DNA from: Diploptera punctata
Taxonomy: Eukaryota > Arthropoda > Insecta > Blattodea > Blaberidae
Assembly: GCA_030220185.1 (NCBI GenBank)
Contig: JASPKZ010002332.1
Location: 2,498,599 to 2,562,598, forward strand
DNA length: 64,000 nt
Direction of reading: 5' to 3'
Position 1 is the first letter of the stretch; each line of letters opens with the position of its first letter. Below the pieces are notes generated by a model, which saw only the letters and a list, made by a program, of their open reading frames with translations, did no database searches and was not told the DNA's origin. Positions 35,021 to 47,532 of this stretch are shown here, piece by piece. The position numbers and the translations under genes were made by a program.

Positions 35021-35742
35021 TAGGAGTTTCAGCCTGAAAATTTTGTCTTCAATCAGCCAAAGAATTGGGTGAGTAAAGAGTATGCTCCACGTCAAAAAAA
35101 GCTCTGGAATCCACAAAGTTCAGAAAATGTAGGTAGAAGCTGAGGCTGGATGAAAATACGAGAAAGGAGACAGAAGAGAGACATTTATGCAGCAGGGCAG
35201 TTTTAGGAGTTTCCAGCATATAAGTGAGTTTGTTGCTCATTTTCCATAAGTTTAGATTTTCAAAATCATTTCCTCGGTAATTTCCACAGTTTTAAAGTTA
35301 TTGAGCTAAAATCTTTCCATGCAAGTATATCTTATAGTGCAATAATAAGCCCATGTGTTTTATTGTTCTACCTCTTACAGTTTATTTTTAAAAAATACAT
35401 GTTTTTAAATAAAAATGGCAACAATTATTTCAATTCCAAGATTATTTGAAGGGTACAGAGAGAGAAAAAAAAAAAAAGGAAAAGGTAAGTCACTTGTTCC
35501 TAGAACCTAGAAAACATACTTTCACTTGTACATCTATACTTTCTGCTCACGCATGGCTAAAATATATTTTGTGTTTCACACTTCTAAATGGGCTTTTCAT
35601 GTAGGATCTAGGGCACAGCAGATACCTCTCCTAGAATGTCATCAATATAGTCTATTTGTTTAGAATTTAATGCGAAGTTGAAAGTAATGAGATGCTCCTG
35701 TAGTTTTTTTCAATCAGTTTTATCTCCTTTCTTATAGGTATC

Positions 35743-36030
35743 AAATAACTGGAATAGTAAAATCAAATTTTTAAAACCTTTCCACAGTCCAAAAGTACAC
35801 AAAATTGAAAATATTTTCAAATAACTGGAATAATAAACCAAGTTTTAAAACTCTCCCAAGCCCAAAATAACATACAATTGAAATATCTTAAATTTATGGA
35901 ATAATAAAGCCAGTTTTAGAACCCTCCTAACTCCAAAAACACACAAAATTGAAATATCTTGAAATAACTTGAATAATAAATCAACCCTTCCAGATCCAAA
36001 GTACACAAGATTAAAAATGTATAATACTCT
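35743..36030. repeat. Degenerate minisatellite, about 73-bp unit, four copies
   Basis: The phrase aaataactggaataataaa recurs at 35743, 35819, 35890 and 35962 (spacing 76, 71, 72). Each is followed by a cc-rich block and cacaaaattgaaatat. Confidence 0.75.
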
Positions 36031-36289
36031 AGCATTACATACAGTATTATTTGAATATAATATCTAAGCAATTAAAATTAAATATGAATCCAGCATTACT
36101 ACTGCATCAGAAATGAAATTTATGAATGCGCGAAGGAGATACATATGGCAAATATTTCTAGGAAAAAAATCCACCCACTACAGAAATAAACGGAAACAAC
36201 ATGTTAACACAGAATAACTGAAGAGAGGTTAGCCAACTTAATTTTTAAGTATCACACCAATAGGAAGAATCAAGATTGTACAATTTAAA

Positions 36290-36690
36290 GATTTCTGGAT
36301 GGACAATATGGCCACTAGGCCCAGCACTTTGATTGTTTGATGATGTCATTTATATAAATTGCAAAAAGCAGAGGTCTAAGCGCTGAACACTGGTATCCAT
36401 CTTTACAGAAGGACCAAAAAAGAACATAGTGTGCTGCACTTGAGAAGATAGGAGTTGAAACCAATGTGTGACACTGTCAGAAGTGTGAGGTTTTTTAGTT
36501 TATGAAACAATAAATTCAGGTGTACCTAGTCAAGTGCTTTATTAAAGTCAAATAGTGTGAGCATAGTAAGTTTTCAATTGTCAGACACTTTGCCTTCACT
36601 TATATTTAATAGAATAGCATTTGTATTGTGTCAAGTCTGAAGCCTAACTGGAATTTCTCTAGATGGTCATATTCATCTAGACAGTCAATA
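36290..36690 (-). pseudogene. Non-LTR reverse transcriptase fragment
   Basis: The minus strand has, in different frames, EKFQLGFRLDTIQ, DFNKALD and PLLFAIYINDIIKQ. These correspond to RT motif A (F-D-x-x-K-A-F/L-D) and the region just after motif B. Heavily mutated; clade not assignable. Confidence 0.5.
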
Positions 36691-37236
36691 GAGTGGATAT
36701 ATTTTTAAAATTTAACTGTTGTGCCCAAAAGTTTAGTTTTAAATTGATACTTTGTTTTTATGAAATTGGCCCTCAAATTTATCATATGGAAATACATATT
36801 TGGTGTCATAAATGTTATATTCTTATTAAATTGGAAATTGTTTAAATTACAAATTAAATCCATTTTCTCTTCACAAAAAAGAAAAAAAAACATTGATTTA
36901 TCCTCTTTATTTAAAATGACCTACCTTCATCTGAAACATTTCTTCCCTTGCTGCTATATTTGGAACTCATAACCTCCACTTTATAAAATCTCATACAAGA
37001 ACATAAGAATTGATTAGGCTCAAGTATAGAAACACCCTTGAATTTTCAGTTTATTGTTGTGAATTATAACTCTTCTTCTGTATATTAGTAACATTTTTAA
37101 ATATTTTAAAACATTTTTATAACTTAATTTTAGAATTTTTAAGTTATTTATTCAAATACACATATTGTGATGATGACTTGCTATTTTCTCCAGAGAGTAT
37201 ATTATGTACAATTAAATTATTGTAAAATCAATGGTA

Positions 37237-37325
37237 AAGAGAAAAATTTTGGCCTGAACCCGGGAATCGAACCCCGAACCTTTAGCTTTCTGTGGTCTAA
37301 TGCTCAGACCACTGAGCTTAATCCA
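37237..37325 (-). repeat. tRNA-like SINE head
   Basis: On the minus strand, agtggtctgagcattagacc and ggttcgattcccgggttc form A- and B-box-like parts. It is bordered by gagaaaaattttggcct like SINE family C. An inverted stretch at 37500-37660 repeats taagtaaattaatg / cattaatttacttattt. Confidence 0.55.
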
Positions 37326-37778
37326 GGCTTCATTCCCATCCAAGCAGAAATCCTTCCTTACTCTACTGGTCCCACATTCAATTGCAATGAATCATCATTC
37401 AACAAATACACAATGAATTGGCTTCTACCTGAAGAAGACATGATGGGACTCCACACAGCTATAGCATTATTTATTAAATTAATATTGAGAAGCTAAAGCT
37501 ATTACTATGATAGAAATAAGTAAATTAATGAACACAATTAAATTATTGTATAATCAATGGTAAAAATTTTTCTCTTTACCATTGAGTTTATAATAATTTA
37601 ATTGTGTTGCATTAATTTACTTATTTCTATCATAGTAATAGCTTTAGCTTCTCATATAATTTAATAGTAATATTATATAGATTGAACCAAGTGCAGTTAT
37701 CGATGGTTGTGATTATTAAGGAGTAAAAAAAAAGGGTGTTTCATGGGATCCACCTAGGTTAGAGTAATTGAATTAGGT

Positions 37779-38031
37779 TAAGAGTGAGTTTAATATACAC
37801 AATTGATCTTCTTGGGTGATACAATATTAAATATATATACAGTCAATATGCCCATTTCACACCAATAAATGTTTAAAATGGTCAACTAGTTTTCTACAGC
37901 CAGCTGTCATTCTCAAGACCAGATATCTGGTCTTGAGAATGACGCTTGGCTGTAGAAACTAGTTGACCATTTTAACATTTATTGGTGAAATGGGCATATT
38001 GACTGTATAATATATTTTATAAGAGTGAGTT
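37779..38031. mobile_element. Palindromic element P5 with 12-bp target duplication
   Basis: Unit 37791-38019 has arms of about 85 bp meeting at 37925 (ctcaagaccagatatctggt), flanked by taagagtgagtt (37779-37790, 38020-38031). A one-sided tail tacacaattgatcttcttgg lies on the left. A weak hammerhead-like core (ttgagaa, acagc/gctgt, gaaactagttgacc) is seen in each arm. The tail differs from the other families. Confidence 0.85.
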
Positions 38032-38479
38032 AGTTAACTTTTAGGTTTGTTTACGTTTTAAATGTGTCTAAATAAAACAAAAAAAAGATAATCGATATGT
38101 GGTTTCGATGGTGAGTTATCGCTGGCTCTATAAACTCTGATGCATGCACACTGTTTGTTTTATAGGACTTTGAAAGTAATCAGGTAAGTTAAAGTGGACT
38201 TTTTCCTATTGATTATACTCCTGCCGACATTGCAATACAATGTGAATGGCAACTGGGAAAATGAAAGACTGTGCTACATTTGATTTCTCTACATTAAATG
38301 AACCTACGTATCATAAAACCAGATAGTTTTTGAAAGATACACTCATTCAGTAATGCATAGATTTAAAAAGCTATGCACAATTATTAAGAATTATAAAATA
38401 GTTTTGGTATTTTCAAAAACAGATGTGATTTCTTTCTCCTAATATACAGAAGGATGAGTGCGTACTAATTGCAAACATA

Positions 38480-39115
38480 TGAATTTCAATAATTGAGTTC
38501 GTATTTTTTAATTATTCTTACCTGATATGATTCTTGAAAAAAATTTGGAAATTCAATATTAGTTTAGCACCAAAGAATGATTATAGCCTAAAAAAACTTA
38601 TGAAAACCAACAAAAATGAAAAAATTGAAGATATAAAAAATCAGGAATATATAAATAAATGTGCAGATTGTGATAAAGTATACATAGGGAAAACAAAGAG
38701 AAATTTAAAAGATTAGAACTAAAGAACACATAAGAAATGTAAAAAAAAAAAGGAGAAATAGAAAAATCTGCAGTAGCAGCTCACTTTTTGGACGAAAAAC
38801 AAAAAGATCTAAATACAAAATTATTAAAACAATTAAAAATACCTGAACTCGCGATATGGGAAAAAATCTATATACAGAAGAACAAGGAGAAAATTATGAA
38901 CTTTGAAATTCCTGGAGAAAGGAGCCTCATTGCCAAGTTCTTTGGAACACAGATCCAGGGCCGACAACTTGAAGAAAAGAAAAAATTAGTTTGTGCAACG
39001 TTGAAGATGAGGCAACAGCCTTGAAACATATGTCCATATAAACAATCATATGAGGTAAGAATGTTAAAAAAATACAAACTCAATTATTAAATTAAACCTC
39101 ATAATTTAGATTTTA
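38480..39115 (+). mobile_element. PLE 3' remnant with GIY-YIG endonuclease
   Basis: Frames 38534-38716 and 38788-39024 read YINKCADCDKVYIGKTKRNL and KSAVAAHFLDEKQKD, then IWEKIYIQKNKEKIMNFEIP. This is the GIY-YIG nuclease with one frameshift. The left end (caataattgag with attcttacctgatatgatt) is inverted against the right end (aatcatatgaggtaagaat, ctcaattatt). At 39000-39034 a hammerhead-like core TTGAAGA, gaggc/gcctt, GAAACATATGTC follows the stop codon. Confidence 0.8.
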
Positions 39116-39134
39116 GATTTATTTATTTAGCCTG

Positions 39135-39195
39135 GTGGAGTTAAGGCCATGTGGCCTTCTCTTCCACTCACCAGGGCAACATATATTACATCAGA
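39135..39195. repeat. Short hairpin repeat
   Basis: cctggtggagttaaggccat and tggccttctcttccactcac form a hairpin. This resembles a dispersed insect repeat, but its nature is uncertain. Confidence 0.45.
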
Positions 39196-39552
39196 ATATA
39201 ACAATCACAATGAACTCTAATATTAAATACTAAATAAAAATTTGATCAAAAAGATATCTATTATGTTATGATCTATAATGCAACTAGTTAATGTTAGTTA
39301 AAATTAAGACTAAAACTAATAATAAAATGTATACAATCAAAAAGGTACAATATTTAAAACAAAACAAAGAAAATATTTGTTAATCTTAATATTATTTTCA
39401 TAGATAATTAAATTTATTAATTTGTTAAAAGAATACTATCAGTGAGGTGTATACGTTAGTTTGTTATTAAATAATTCTTTAATTTGTTTTTGAAGGATGT
39501 TATAGTTGTTCTACTTCCTAATGATTTAAAATATGGATTTCAATCACTTATT

Positions 39553-39700
39553 AATTAAGGTAGAATTTTTAATCACTCACCTCATATTGTTGTTCTTATC
39601 TGACTATAAACTAGTTTCCTGTTCCATCCTCAGTATCATCACGACCGTTGTTCTGTCGTCTTGAAGAGTTGTCCCTCGCTCGTTCCATTATTAATGATTT
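39553..39700 (-). repeat. Truncated P3/P4-type element arm
   Basis: On the minus strand the sequence runs CTGAGGA, tggaaca, then directly GAAACTAGTTTATAGTC (39602-39632). Stem II has lost its 3' strand, so the hammerhead is broken. It continues into aggtgagtgattaaaaattc. Confidence 0.7.
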
Positions 39701-39860
39701 TTAGAAAAAAATTGTTTTGTAGGTTAATCTTATTTTAAACAGATGTACTTACTTTTAAAAAGTAAATAAAAACCCAGAAATTCCACAGTGGGCTGCATGT
39801 GATGTGCTTGAGTTCCTTCAGACACATTGAAGGCTTCCATAAACACCTTGCAGGTCTGCA

Positions 39861-40109
39861 TTAACCTTTTCACTGCTGAGATATTTCCAGCCTTTAAAAC
39901 CCTCCTTGCTCAATGCAGGGAGAAATATGGAAAAAGTTTATTTAGGTTCCTAGGAGATGGCATATATTCTGCCTGCTAGTTTGAAAGCAATGCAATACAT
40001 ATTATATAACTAGCAGGTTTTTGGAGTTGAGAAGGATATACACACCCATAGCACAGCAAGCATTTTCTTTGCCAACGGATATACCCATTCGTAGCAGTGA
40101 AAAGGTTAA
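39861..40109. mobile_element. piggyBac-like MITE at TTAA
   Basis: A perfect inverted terminus, TTAACCTTTTCACTGCT at 39861 and AGCAGTGAAAAGGTTAA ending at 40109, encloses 249 bp without coding capacity. The TTAA target and terminus fit piggyBac-derived MITEs. Confidence 0.7.
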
Positions 40110-40393
40110 AGGAGGGAATCACCAGCCCAGTATAAAAAAACATGTTCCTTGTAAAATTCCCAGGTGTAAGAAGATAGTAGATTCTTACCAATAGTAATTC
40201 AGTTAACCCGAGGTTAGAAATAGTCAACATTAAATGCAAAAAATAATTAATTAAATTTAAAAATGAAAAAAATATTGCATTCTCTTTTTAAATTTTTAAC
40301 CCTGAAAACCTTACTGAGTCCCTGCATATAGTGTATCCTTTATTTTATAGTGATGATAAAAAAATATCAGTATGCATTTTTTAATATTTTTAG

Positions 40394-40587
40394 GATCCAT
40401 TTGGAGAAGAGCGGAGTACTTTTCAATACCGAAATATCCTGACAGATTACAAGCTCTGCATGAAAAACTTTGTGCCAAAAACAATTCTTTTGGAGCAGTT
40501 GGAGACAAGACAGCATCAGACAATGAATGTTCGAGCGATTCAGATCTAGATCAACCAAACGAATCCTCGGAAGCAAAAAACAGTTGA
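40394..40587 (+). CDS. UBE2Z: UBE2Z, last exon, frameshifted
   Basis: After the acceptor tttttag the phase-0 frame gives DPFGEERSTFQYRNILT, the conserved UBE2Z start of this region (DPFGE-R--F-Y--IL). That frame then runs to an early stop in atctag. The neighbouring frame, entered at about 40440, gives RLQALHEKLCAKNNSF and an acidic Ser-rich end (SDNECSSDSDLD) stopping at TGA 40585-40587, which is what UBE2Z C-termini look like. One base is therefore missing between about 40435 and 40445. It is either a genuine mutation or a sequence error; nothing else in the gene is damaged. Confidence 0.85.
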
Positions 40588-40748
40588 TAAACTTGTCCGT
40601 TATTGAAGTTGGTCAACTAACTGCAAACTGCTCGGACATTTGGGGAGTATATGAATTTGCCAGAATAGAAAAGGCTCCATGTTGTGAAGTACAGTTGAAA
40701 CCTATGTTGTACAGATTGGAAATGCTGCCATTACTGTTTGAGGGACCA

Positions 40749-40779
<31 letters not shown>

Positions 40780-41240
40780 TAAGCATAATTCATTTTTGTA
40801 TTTTTTTTTTTCCTGAGTAATATTATTTGTAAGATATATTTATATTTGTGGATGAAAGTTTGGAATCAGGTCATGCCATTAGTAATTTTGTTTACAGTGA
40901 AATTCCAGTTTGCTCTTCTTCTTCGTTGCAAAAATTATTTTTTAAATTTACAATTGACTTAAATTATTTTGTATTTTTATTAAGGAGTTAAATGTTGCTT
41001 ATCAATTGGATGTGCAGACACTGTAACTTAAGATTATATGACTCATTGTGTCATCTTAAAAGGTTAATGACAAATGTGCCTTCATTTTTTTTTTCTATCC
41101 TTCCATACTTTGTCCTTCACTATTTCCTACCACTCTAAATCATGCAGAGATAAATTTAATGTCCATTTAGATAATCTATCTTTTAACATGGTCAAACTGT
41201 ATCATTCCTTAATAAATATGTTTGGTCTGCATTCATCTTA
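40588..41240 (+). other. UBE2Z: Probable UBE2Z 3' untranslated region
   Basis: No gene follows the stop directly. There is a (ta)n microsatellite at 40756-40782 and candidate poly(A) signals aataaa at 41211 and at about 41393. The true end cannot be set from sequence alone. Confidence 0.45.
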
Positions 41241-41665
41241 CCTCATATGAGTTGTTTCTTGTAAGACATATATATCAAACTTAAGTTTTTTTTTTTTTTT
41301 CCTCTAATTTCTTCATTCCTATTCTATCCCATTAGTTTTCCTAAATACCTAAAATGTGACTAGTAAATTCATCTCTATAGTACCTTTTCATTAATAAAAA
41401 TCTTTTGTTTGATGCATTTTCATTTCAAATGTTTTTGCATTAGTATTGTTTGTACATTAGTGTTTGAGTTAAACATTTTGTGCTCAGACAACATACTTAA
41501 CTTACAGTGTCTAAAAATGTTAAGTTCATTTATATAATATAAATAATACATTTTAAAATAATACATAAAGAAATGTATTTTAAACAAGGTATTAGTACAT
41601 ATGGAATTTTAAATATGTCTTGAAATATATTCTCAGTTGGAAAAGTAAAGATGAGAAGATACAAT

Positions 41666-42516
41666 TACCGTATTTACACATTTATAGGCCGCACTTTTTA
41701 CCTAAAATATAAGTTTCAAAATTAGGGTGTGGCTTATACATGAAATAACTAGAAAACGTGTTTTAGTTTAGAACAATTTTATCTAATTAATTACAAATTC
41801 GAAGCCCTTAAGATAGCCAAGAACATGGAAATCCCATGCAATGAATTTAAGGCAAGTTATGGCTGGGCAAGGCGATTTAGACACGTCACAACCTTGTAAT
41901 TCGGCGGTGTACATCAATAGCGCAGAAACTTCCCGATATGTACCAGGAAAAACTGTATCATTTCAACAGATACAGAAAACCCATCTGCCCTTATTTTCCA
42001 TACGTAATCCAGATAAACTCTTTCTAACTGTGGATATTTTGTTTCTTTTTCCGCGGAAATATTGTCGATGTTGTGATGTGTTTCCAAGTGCATGTTTTGT
42101 TTGGATCCACTGTCACACATTTTTTTTTTTTTTTCCACATCAAACGTTCTTCCTGTTGTCCTCTTTCTGTGTTTTGCTGCATAGTGCACCACTTGTAGCC
42201 TGAATTTGGAGGTAGAAACGTGCTCTGAATTGAACCATGTTTACAAACAGTGAACAGGAATGGCAATGAATACCGTACCTGCCAACTGACCGTCCCTTTT
42301 ACCCTTGTGTTAATGACAGCCACAGCCCGAAAGTATCGTTACATAGCCGGTGACAGAAACTTTGAAATTTACAACATTGCCATATTTAAAAACGGTGTAG
42401 GCCTACTTCTATCTTTTGCACTGCTTCTTAGTGAAAATATAAGACAAATATTGTTTTCCCCAATTTATTATCGCAAAACCATGGGTGTGGCCTATACACA
42501 CGTAAATACGGTATTG
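41666..42516. mobile_element. DNA element with about 30-bp inverted termini
   Basis: The left end taccgtatttacacatttat (then aggccgcac) is inverted to the right end acacacgtaaatacggta (preceded by gtgtggcctat). The 850-bp interior has no complete transposase. The termini resemble those of 24797-25412 in having gtatttta/c followed by a ggc/gac-cac motif. Confidence 0.7.
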
Positions 42517-42706
42517 TACAATAAGAAAAAATCCCCACAAATCACATAACGAATGTTTATAAAATTTGTTTTAAATATCCACCCATAGTAATTCTGCCCA
42601 AAGGCAGGTCTTTCACTGTAATCATAGCATTCTGGTGCTATGCTTGCAGCTTTACTAGGGAATTGTAGGTGTTGGTAGCTTGCCATTGCTTTCCACACCT
42701 GTGAAG

Positions 42707-42896
42707 GATGGTGATGATGATGATGGCCACATGATTTCGGGGACCATTTGGGCCTTAAAGTTTTCCTGGCATTTGTCTTACAGGTGAGGAAAAACCCCGA
42801 TAAAAACCTCACCCAGAAAAACTGCCCCGACTGGGGATCGAACCCTGGCCCGCTTTGTGTGACAAGGCAGCACACTACCCCGAGACCACAGCGGTG
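42707..42896 (-). repeat. tRNA-derived SINE, family B
   Basis: Same family and orientation as 15612-15808: gtccaccgctgtggtctcgg start, B box ggttcgatcccc, tcacctgtaagacaaatgcc, and a (gat)n end. Confidence 0.8.
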
Positions 42897-42899
42897 GAC

Positions 42900-43640
42900 T
42901 ATTTTAAATATGTTTATAAAATAAATTATGTATATTACAGTATTTAATTATGGTAAGAAGTTCTTATTTAAATCAAGATTGGATTTTGTAGATAGGAAAA
43001 GTAAATAATTATTTATTTTGGGACATTGCAATATTTCTTAAAATCTTTGTAAGATGGCAAAACTTGTTTCTGAAAAGAAATAAAACAAAATTTTTACATT
43101 GACTTTTTGTGCTATTTGTAATAAGATAAATTATAACTGTAAATATGTATATTTGTATATAGAATTGGACAAGATGAAGTCACTTCACGCTGTTTCTTAG
43201 TAGTTTTTGTGACATTAATAGTAGATTTTTAAGATAAATAATTTTTGATTTACTAAAAGCAAGACTGTAATTAACTTTTTGCTGACTTAGACCATTAATA
43301 AAATGCAGCTCCCCTCGAAACAAAATTGATGACAAATAAGAATTAATCTAAGGAATTACTTGGAATAATTATCAGTATAGGATTAAACATATTAACTCTA
43401 GACAGCCTAACATATTTCTTTATCTCATGATGAATGTAAATTCTTATCTATTGGGGGGGGAATGGATTTGATTTTATAATAAAAAATATAATGTGTACAA
43501 CAAATATTATCATCATCTTCTTCCAAACAAGTTGTTTAGGTTTCAGTAAAGCATTCTTGTCCATCTTTTTCTAGACATCCCAAAGATCTCTTCCCTTGAG
43601 AAGGTATAGAAAGCATAAAGCATGACTTATGGAAGTCTAT
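42900..43640. other. No gene recognised
   Basis: AT-rich sequence with a short G run near 43455; nothing nameable. Confidence 0.4.
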
Positions 43641-43646
43641 TATGAT

Positions 43647-43859
43647 TCATTCATTGCACATGATAACTTCATTTCTTTTGCAGTTCATGTGAGTATGTCC
43701 TTGTGTGGCTCTAAAAAATCTTATTTCATTAACCATTATTCTGCTGATATCAGTACTCCTCATGGTCCATGCTTCTCTTTCATAACGTAGTATAGGTCTA
43801 GTTAAGGTTTTATAACAAAAATTATACAATATAAAATAATACACTGAACTCTCTTGCAA
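43647..43859 (-). pseudogene. Non-LTR polyprotein fragment
   Basis: The minus strand reads LTRPILRYEREAWTMRSTDI followed by EIRFFRATQGHTHMNCKRNE. This corresponds to the block R-L-YGSE-W ... EMRFLR--G-T-DR-RNE after the RT domain of many non-LTR elements. Short and isolated. Confidence 0.6.
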
Positions 43860-44214
43860 TTTTTTTACATTTCATACAATCTTACTGAATTATGGTGAAA
43901 TTTTAAATGCAATTTTCTAAAAAAAATTGTATGTTTAAATGTACAGCTAATTAAAAAAAATCAAAATATACATGACTCACTTCTTCAAAATTAATTCACA
44001 GTTATTGTTATTTTATATAATGATGCTCTTTAACAGCTAAAGTCATTGACATTGCAATTCAAATCTGGGCATGAAAGGGCTGACAGATTTTTCTCAGTGC
44101 CTCTATTTTTCACATGCCTGAGGTTCTTTTATGTGCTGTAAATCTATGATATGAGGCCCATAGCTTTATTTTGCTTCCAAAGAAATCCTCAAGATTTTTA
44201 CGCCCTAAAAAAAT

Positions 44215-44300
44215 TCATCAATCCCAACCGGGTTTTGAACTTGTGATCCTTGGACCTAGAACCAAGCATGGTAATCCCTAGTCGCCAGCACCAACAAACA
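44215..44300 (-). repeat. Possible tRNA-like repeat
   Basis: The minus strand has aaggatcacaagttcaaaac followed by ccggttggg, a weak B box. Decayed; could be chance. Confidence 0.3.
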
Positions 44301-44754
44301 CTGTCACAGTTATACCTGGCTCTTATTATTTTTGCACTTGACACATATTCTTCTATAATTAGAATGCACTAAATATACAGTTATGTATGTCACTTATCTT
44401 TGCATCAGATTCTTTTTGGAGTCAGCCTTTTTTTTTAGTAGTTCTACAGAAACAATTTATGTTCCTTGCCTCTAGTCCTGTGGGTCAATGGATATTTTAG
44501 GATGGAAAAATCCAAGGAACAAGTCCCCAGGATGGACTTTTAGCCATAGGTCCTGAGTCTGAAGATTTTTGGGCTCGTAAAAGAACTTCAAGCACTAAAT
44601 TAGTGCCTCTAAGTGAAATTTAACCAGTCTTCCCTATCCAAGTAAAAACCTTAGTTGCCTACTAGATGTCTCATTGAGGCAATGTGATGACCACATGTCA
44701 CTACTAACATCCTAGAGGGAATAAGCATAACTGGTTGGTTGGTTGGTATCTAAT

Positions 44755-46545
44755 GTCGAGCACTTGATAATGAAATCATTCGCTCTCTTGCACTCCAATA
44801 TTTAGCAGAAAGGCTGGTCTCTTCTACAAAAGCTGGACAACGGAGGAGATGGTTTCTTTCCATATCTTCATTTAAATTGCAAAAAGGGCATTTAGGTGAA
44901 TCTGTTTATGCCAATTCTGTGTAGGTGTTTATTCAAGCAGTCATGTCCCGTTAGCAGTCTGAATGTTGCTACTGCAGATTTTCTTTGTAATGTAGTAATG
45001 TCATAAGCTTGTAGATTTTCCCATTCCTTTCCGATGTTTTGGTGGTGTATTCTTCTCTAAGTTTATTGATGTATTTATTTGAGATAATTCTTTTGATAGA
45101 GTGAAAGGAAACTGGAGCAGAAATTGGGTTTGAAACAATTTTGCTACCCTTCTTGGCTAGAAAATCGGCTATTTCATTGCCTGTCACTCCACAATGGGCC
45201 GGAATCCATTGAAGTACAACTTTTTTATGTAGACGGGATAAATGTTTATCATTTTGGGACATTCGATAATTTTGATGCTTTGGGTGTTGTGTTCGTGGTT
45301 ATAGCAAGAATGGCTGCTTTGGAGTCACATAGAATTACAACTTTTGTAAATTTTGGATGTGATATAAAAGATTTTGTAAACTTAAGAAAATTGCTAGAAT
45401 TTCACCATCAAAGTTTGTTGAATTTGTGTTTAGTTTACGATAAAAGGAAAAAAGTGGACATACTGCACCAGCACCAGTGCCACCATCATTTGGTAGGCTG
45501 GAGCCATCTGTAAAAATATGTATCCATTCAGGAGCTGGGTATCTTAGATTTATCATTTCCAGTGACATTTGTTTTAAAAATATATGGAGGAGTTTCAGAT
45601 TTCTTGATGTCTTCTGTTAAATGAAGGTTATATTCGATTTCCAAAAATTCTAGAGAGTTGTTTCTCATCTGCATATTTTCTTTTGAATGTGGAAGTTGCA
45701 ATTTCTGTTTGATTTCTTGTACAATGCTTAGGAAGCTTTGCTGAGATTTTAACATACTTGTGGTTTTCTTGGGGTCCAGTTATTATGGGGTAGCCTTAAA
45801 AATTTTCATACTGTGTGACTGCTGTTTTCTCAATTTCAGTGCTATGTTTGGGTTATTTGTTAAGATTTGCATGGCAGTGATTGGTGTTGTTTTAACGGCT
45901 CCTGTTATCAGACGGAGGATTTGGTTCTGCAATTATTAAGTTTTTCCACTTTAGTAGTTACTAGGATTTCTTCACAATATTGAAGTACAGGTTTTATGTA
46001 CATTTGGTAGAAGGTGTTTAGGGTTTGTGTGTTGCAACCCCACTTTTTCCCTGCTAATCGTTTTAATAATGGTAACCTTGTTTCTATCTTTGTACATATA
46101 TTCTCCATGTGTTTCTTCCATGTTAATTTTGTGTCCAGAGTTATTCCTAAATATTTTGCTTCATGTGTTTGAGTTAATAATTCACCCTCCAATTTCAGAG
46201 TGATGGGTAGTGGTTTCTTTCTTAATGTAAATAGTTGATAATTTGTTTTCTGTATATTTATCTTCATTAAGTTCTGGGATGTCCAATTCTCTAACTGTAT
46301 TAGTGATTGTTGGGCTATGGTTATTAATTGTTGACTTTGGTTTTTCGGTTGGAGACCATATTACAACATCATCAGCAAAAAGTAGGGTTTTCGTTTCGAG
46401 CTTTTCTATATGCTTAGGTAGATCATTAATGTAGATATTGAAGAGAATGGTACTGAGTACAGAACCCTGTGGTAAACCTCGATGTGTTTGTTGGTATTTA
46501 GAGAGGTGATTATTATACTTTGTAGCGATGAACCGTGGATGAGAG
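44755..46545 (-). pseudogene. Non-LTR retrotransposon ORF2 with RNase H domain, decayed
   Basis: Read on the minus strand: HRGLPQGSVLSTILFNIYIN (RT motif B, about 46490-46430), KTLLFADDVVIWSPTEK (motif C with catalytic Asp pair, about 46390-46330), KYLGITLDTKLTWKKHMENI (about 46170-46110), IHIFTDGSSLPNDGG (RNase H motif with first Asp, about 45520), TNFDGEILAIFLSL (Glu), and LQWIPAHCGVTGNEIADFLA (His/Asp motif, about 45220-45150). It ends with a Cys-rich tail near 44900. The RNase H suggests an I-, R1- or LOA-related clade. At least four frame breaks. The 5' half is missing. Confidence 0.8.
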
Positions 46546-46649
46546 AATAAGCATAACTAAAAATTACCTTTGTCAAGAAACTCAGCTAAGGGAAACCCAT
46601 GTCTCCATGAGGGACTTATGGGATATAAACTTACATACAGGATCGGTAG

Positions 46650-46730
46650 GGCACACGTAGCAGAGTTGGTTAAGGCAATATGCTACCAACTGGAAAGTCG
46701 GGGGATAGAATCCCAGTAGGGTCAGGATTT
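46650..46730 (+). repeat. Degenerate tRNA-like sequence
   Basis: gtagcagagttggttaaggc resembles an A box and gggatagaatccc a damaged B box. Not a functional tRNA. Confidence 0.35.
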
Positions 46731-47532
46731 TTAAACATCCACACATTCTGGCTGATATCAAGTACTGATTGTCTAGACAAATGGGAGCCTTAACCATTAT
46801 AAGATGGGTTCTGATAGATTACAAAGAAACATTTAATCAACCAATCATCACCTAAAGTAAATACTGTAAAAATCATAAATTGCAAAACAAACATTACACG
46901 AGTAATGAAACAAACTTATGACTAAACTTATACTTGTTTCCTAACTATTGTAATTTAGTACTTTGTGCACTCTTCCAAACTGCATGTACTGTTCCTTAAT
47001 TTAAGACAGCTGTTCACAATGTTGACCGTTATCATCATGACAAACTGTACAGCGATATACCATTTACTATCACATATGCTATAGCATCCCTGGTGGGTGA
47101 CGATTAATTAATTTTTTAATTTTTCTTTATAAAATGTCATAATACCTCTTATCGTGGACATGATACTCTTTAATAAGTTACTGGAGACCATAGGATCCTT
47201 ATGTCATAACACTTGTATGCTGTAGCATCCCTGGTGAATGACATACTCTTCAAGTGTTGATTAGTTCATTTTTAATTTAGAAAGGGATGGAGCACTGTAA
47301 ATTAAATATTTATCCTGCAACATTATGGAAAAAAGGAGAGAATTTAATCTCCCATTATACATACTATTTATAGATTTTGAAAAGGCATACGATAATGTAA
47401 TCTGAGTTAAATTTTGGCAGATACTGTATAAAGAACATATACACTCACATGTAATAAGAGCCATACAAAGTTTTTATGAAAATTCTAAAATCAAAATTAA
47501 ATTACCAGTTGGAGAAATAACAATATATAAAC

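Larger units (their letters stand above)
29725..40393 (+). other. UBE2Z: UBE2Z intron, 10.7 kb
   Basis: Runs from the donor gtaatt to the acceptor atttttag. Besides the elements listed, 29960-30690, 34745-35740 and 38035-38470 show nothing I can name. Confidence 0.88.

Noticed and set aside
41841..42203. 120-codon plus-strand frame
   Set aside because: It lies inside a TIR element, ends in a T-run-coded stretch and shows no transposase motif.
45124..45513. 129-codon plus-strand frame
   Set aside because: Antisense shadow of the RNase H domain on the minus strand.
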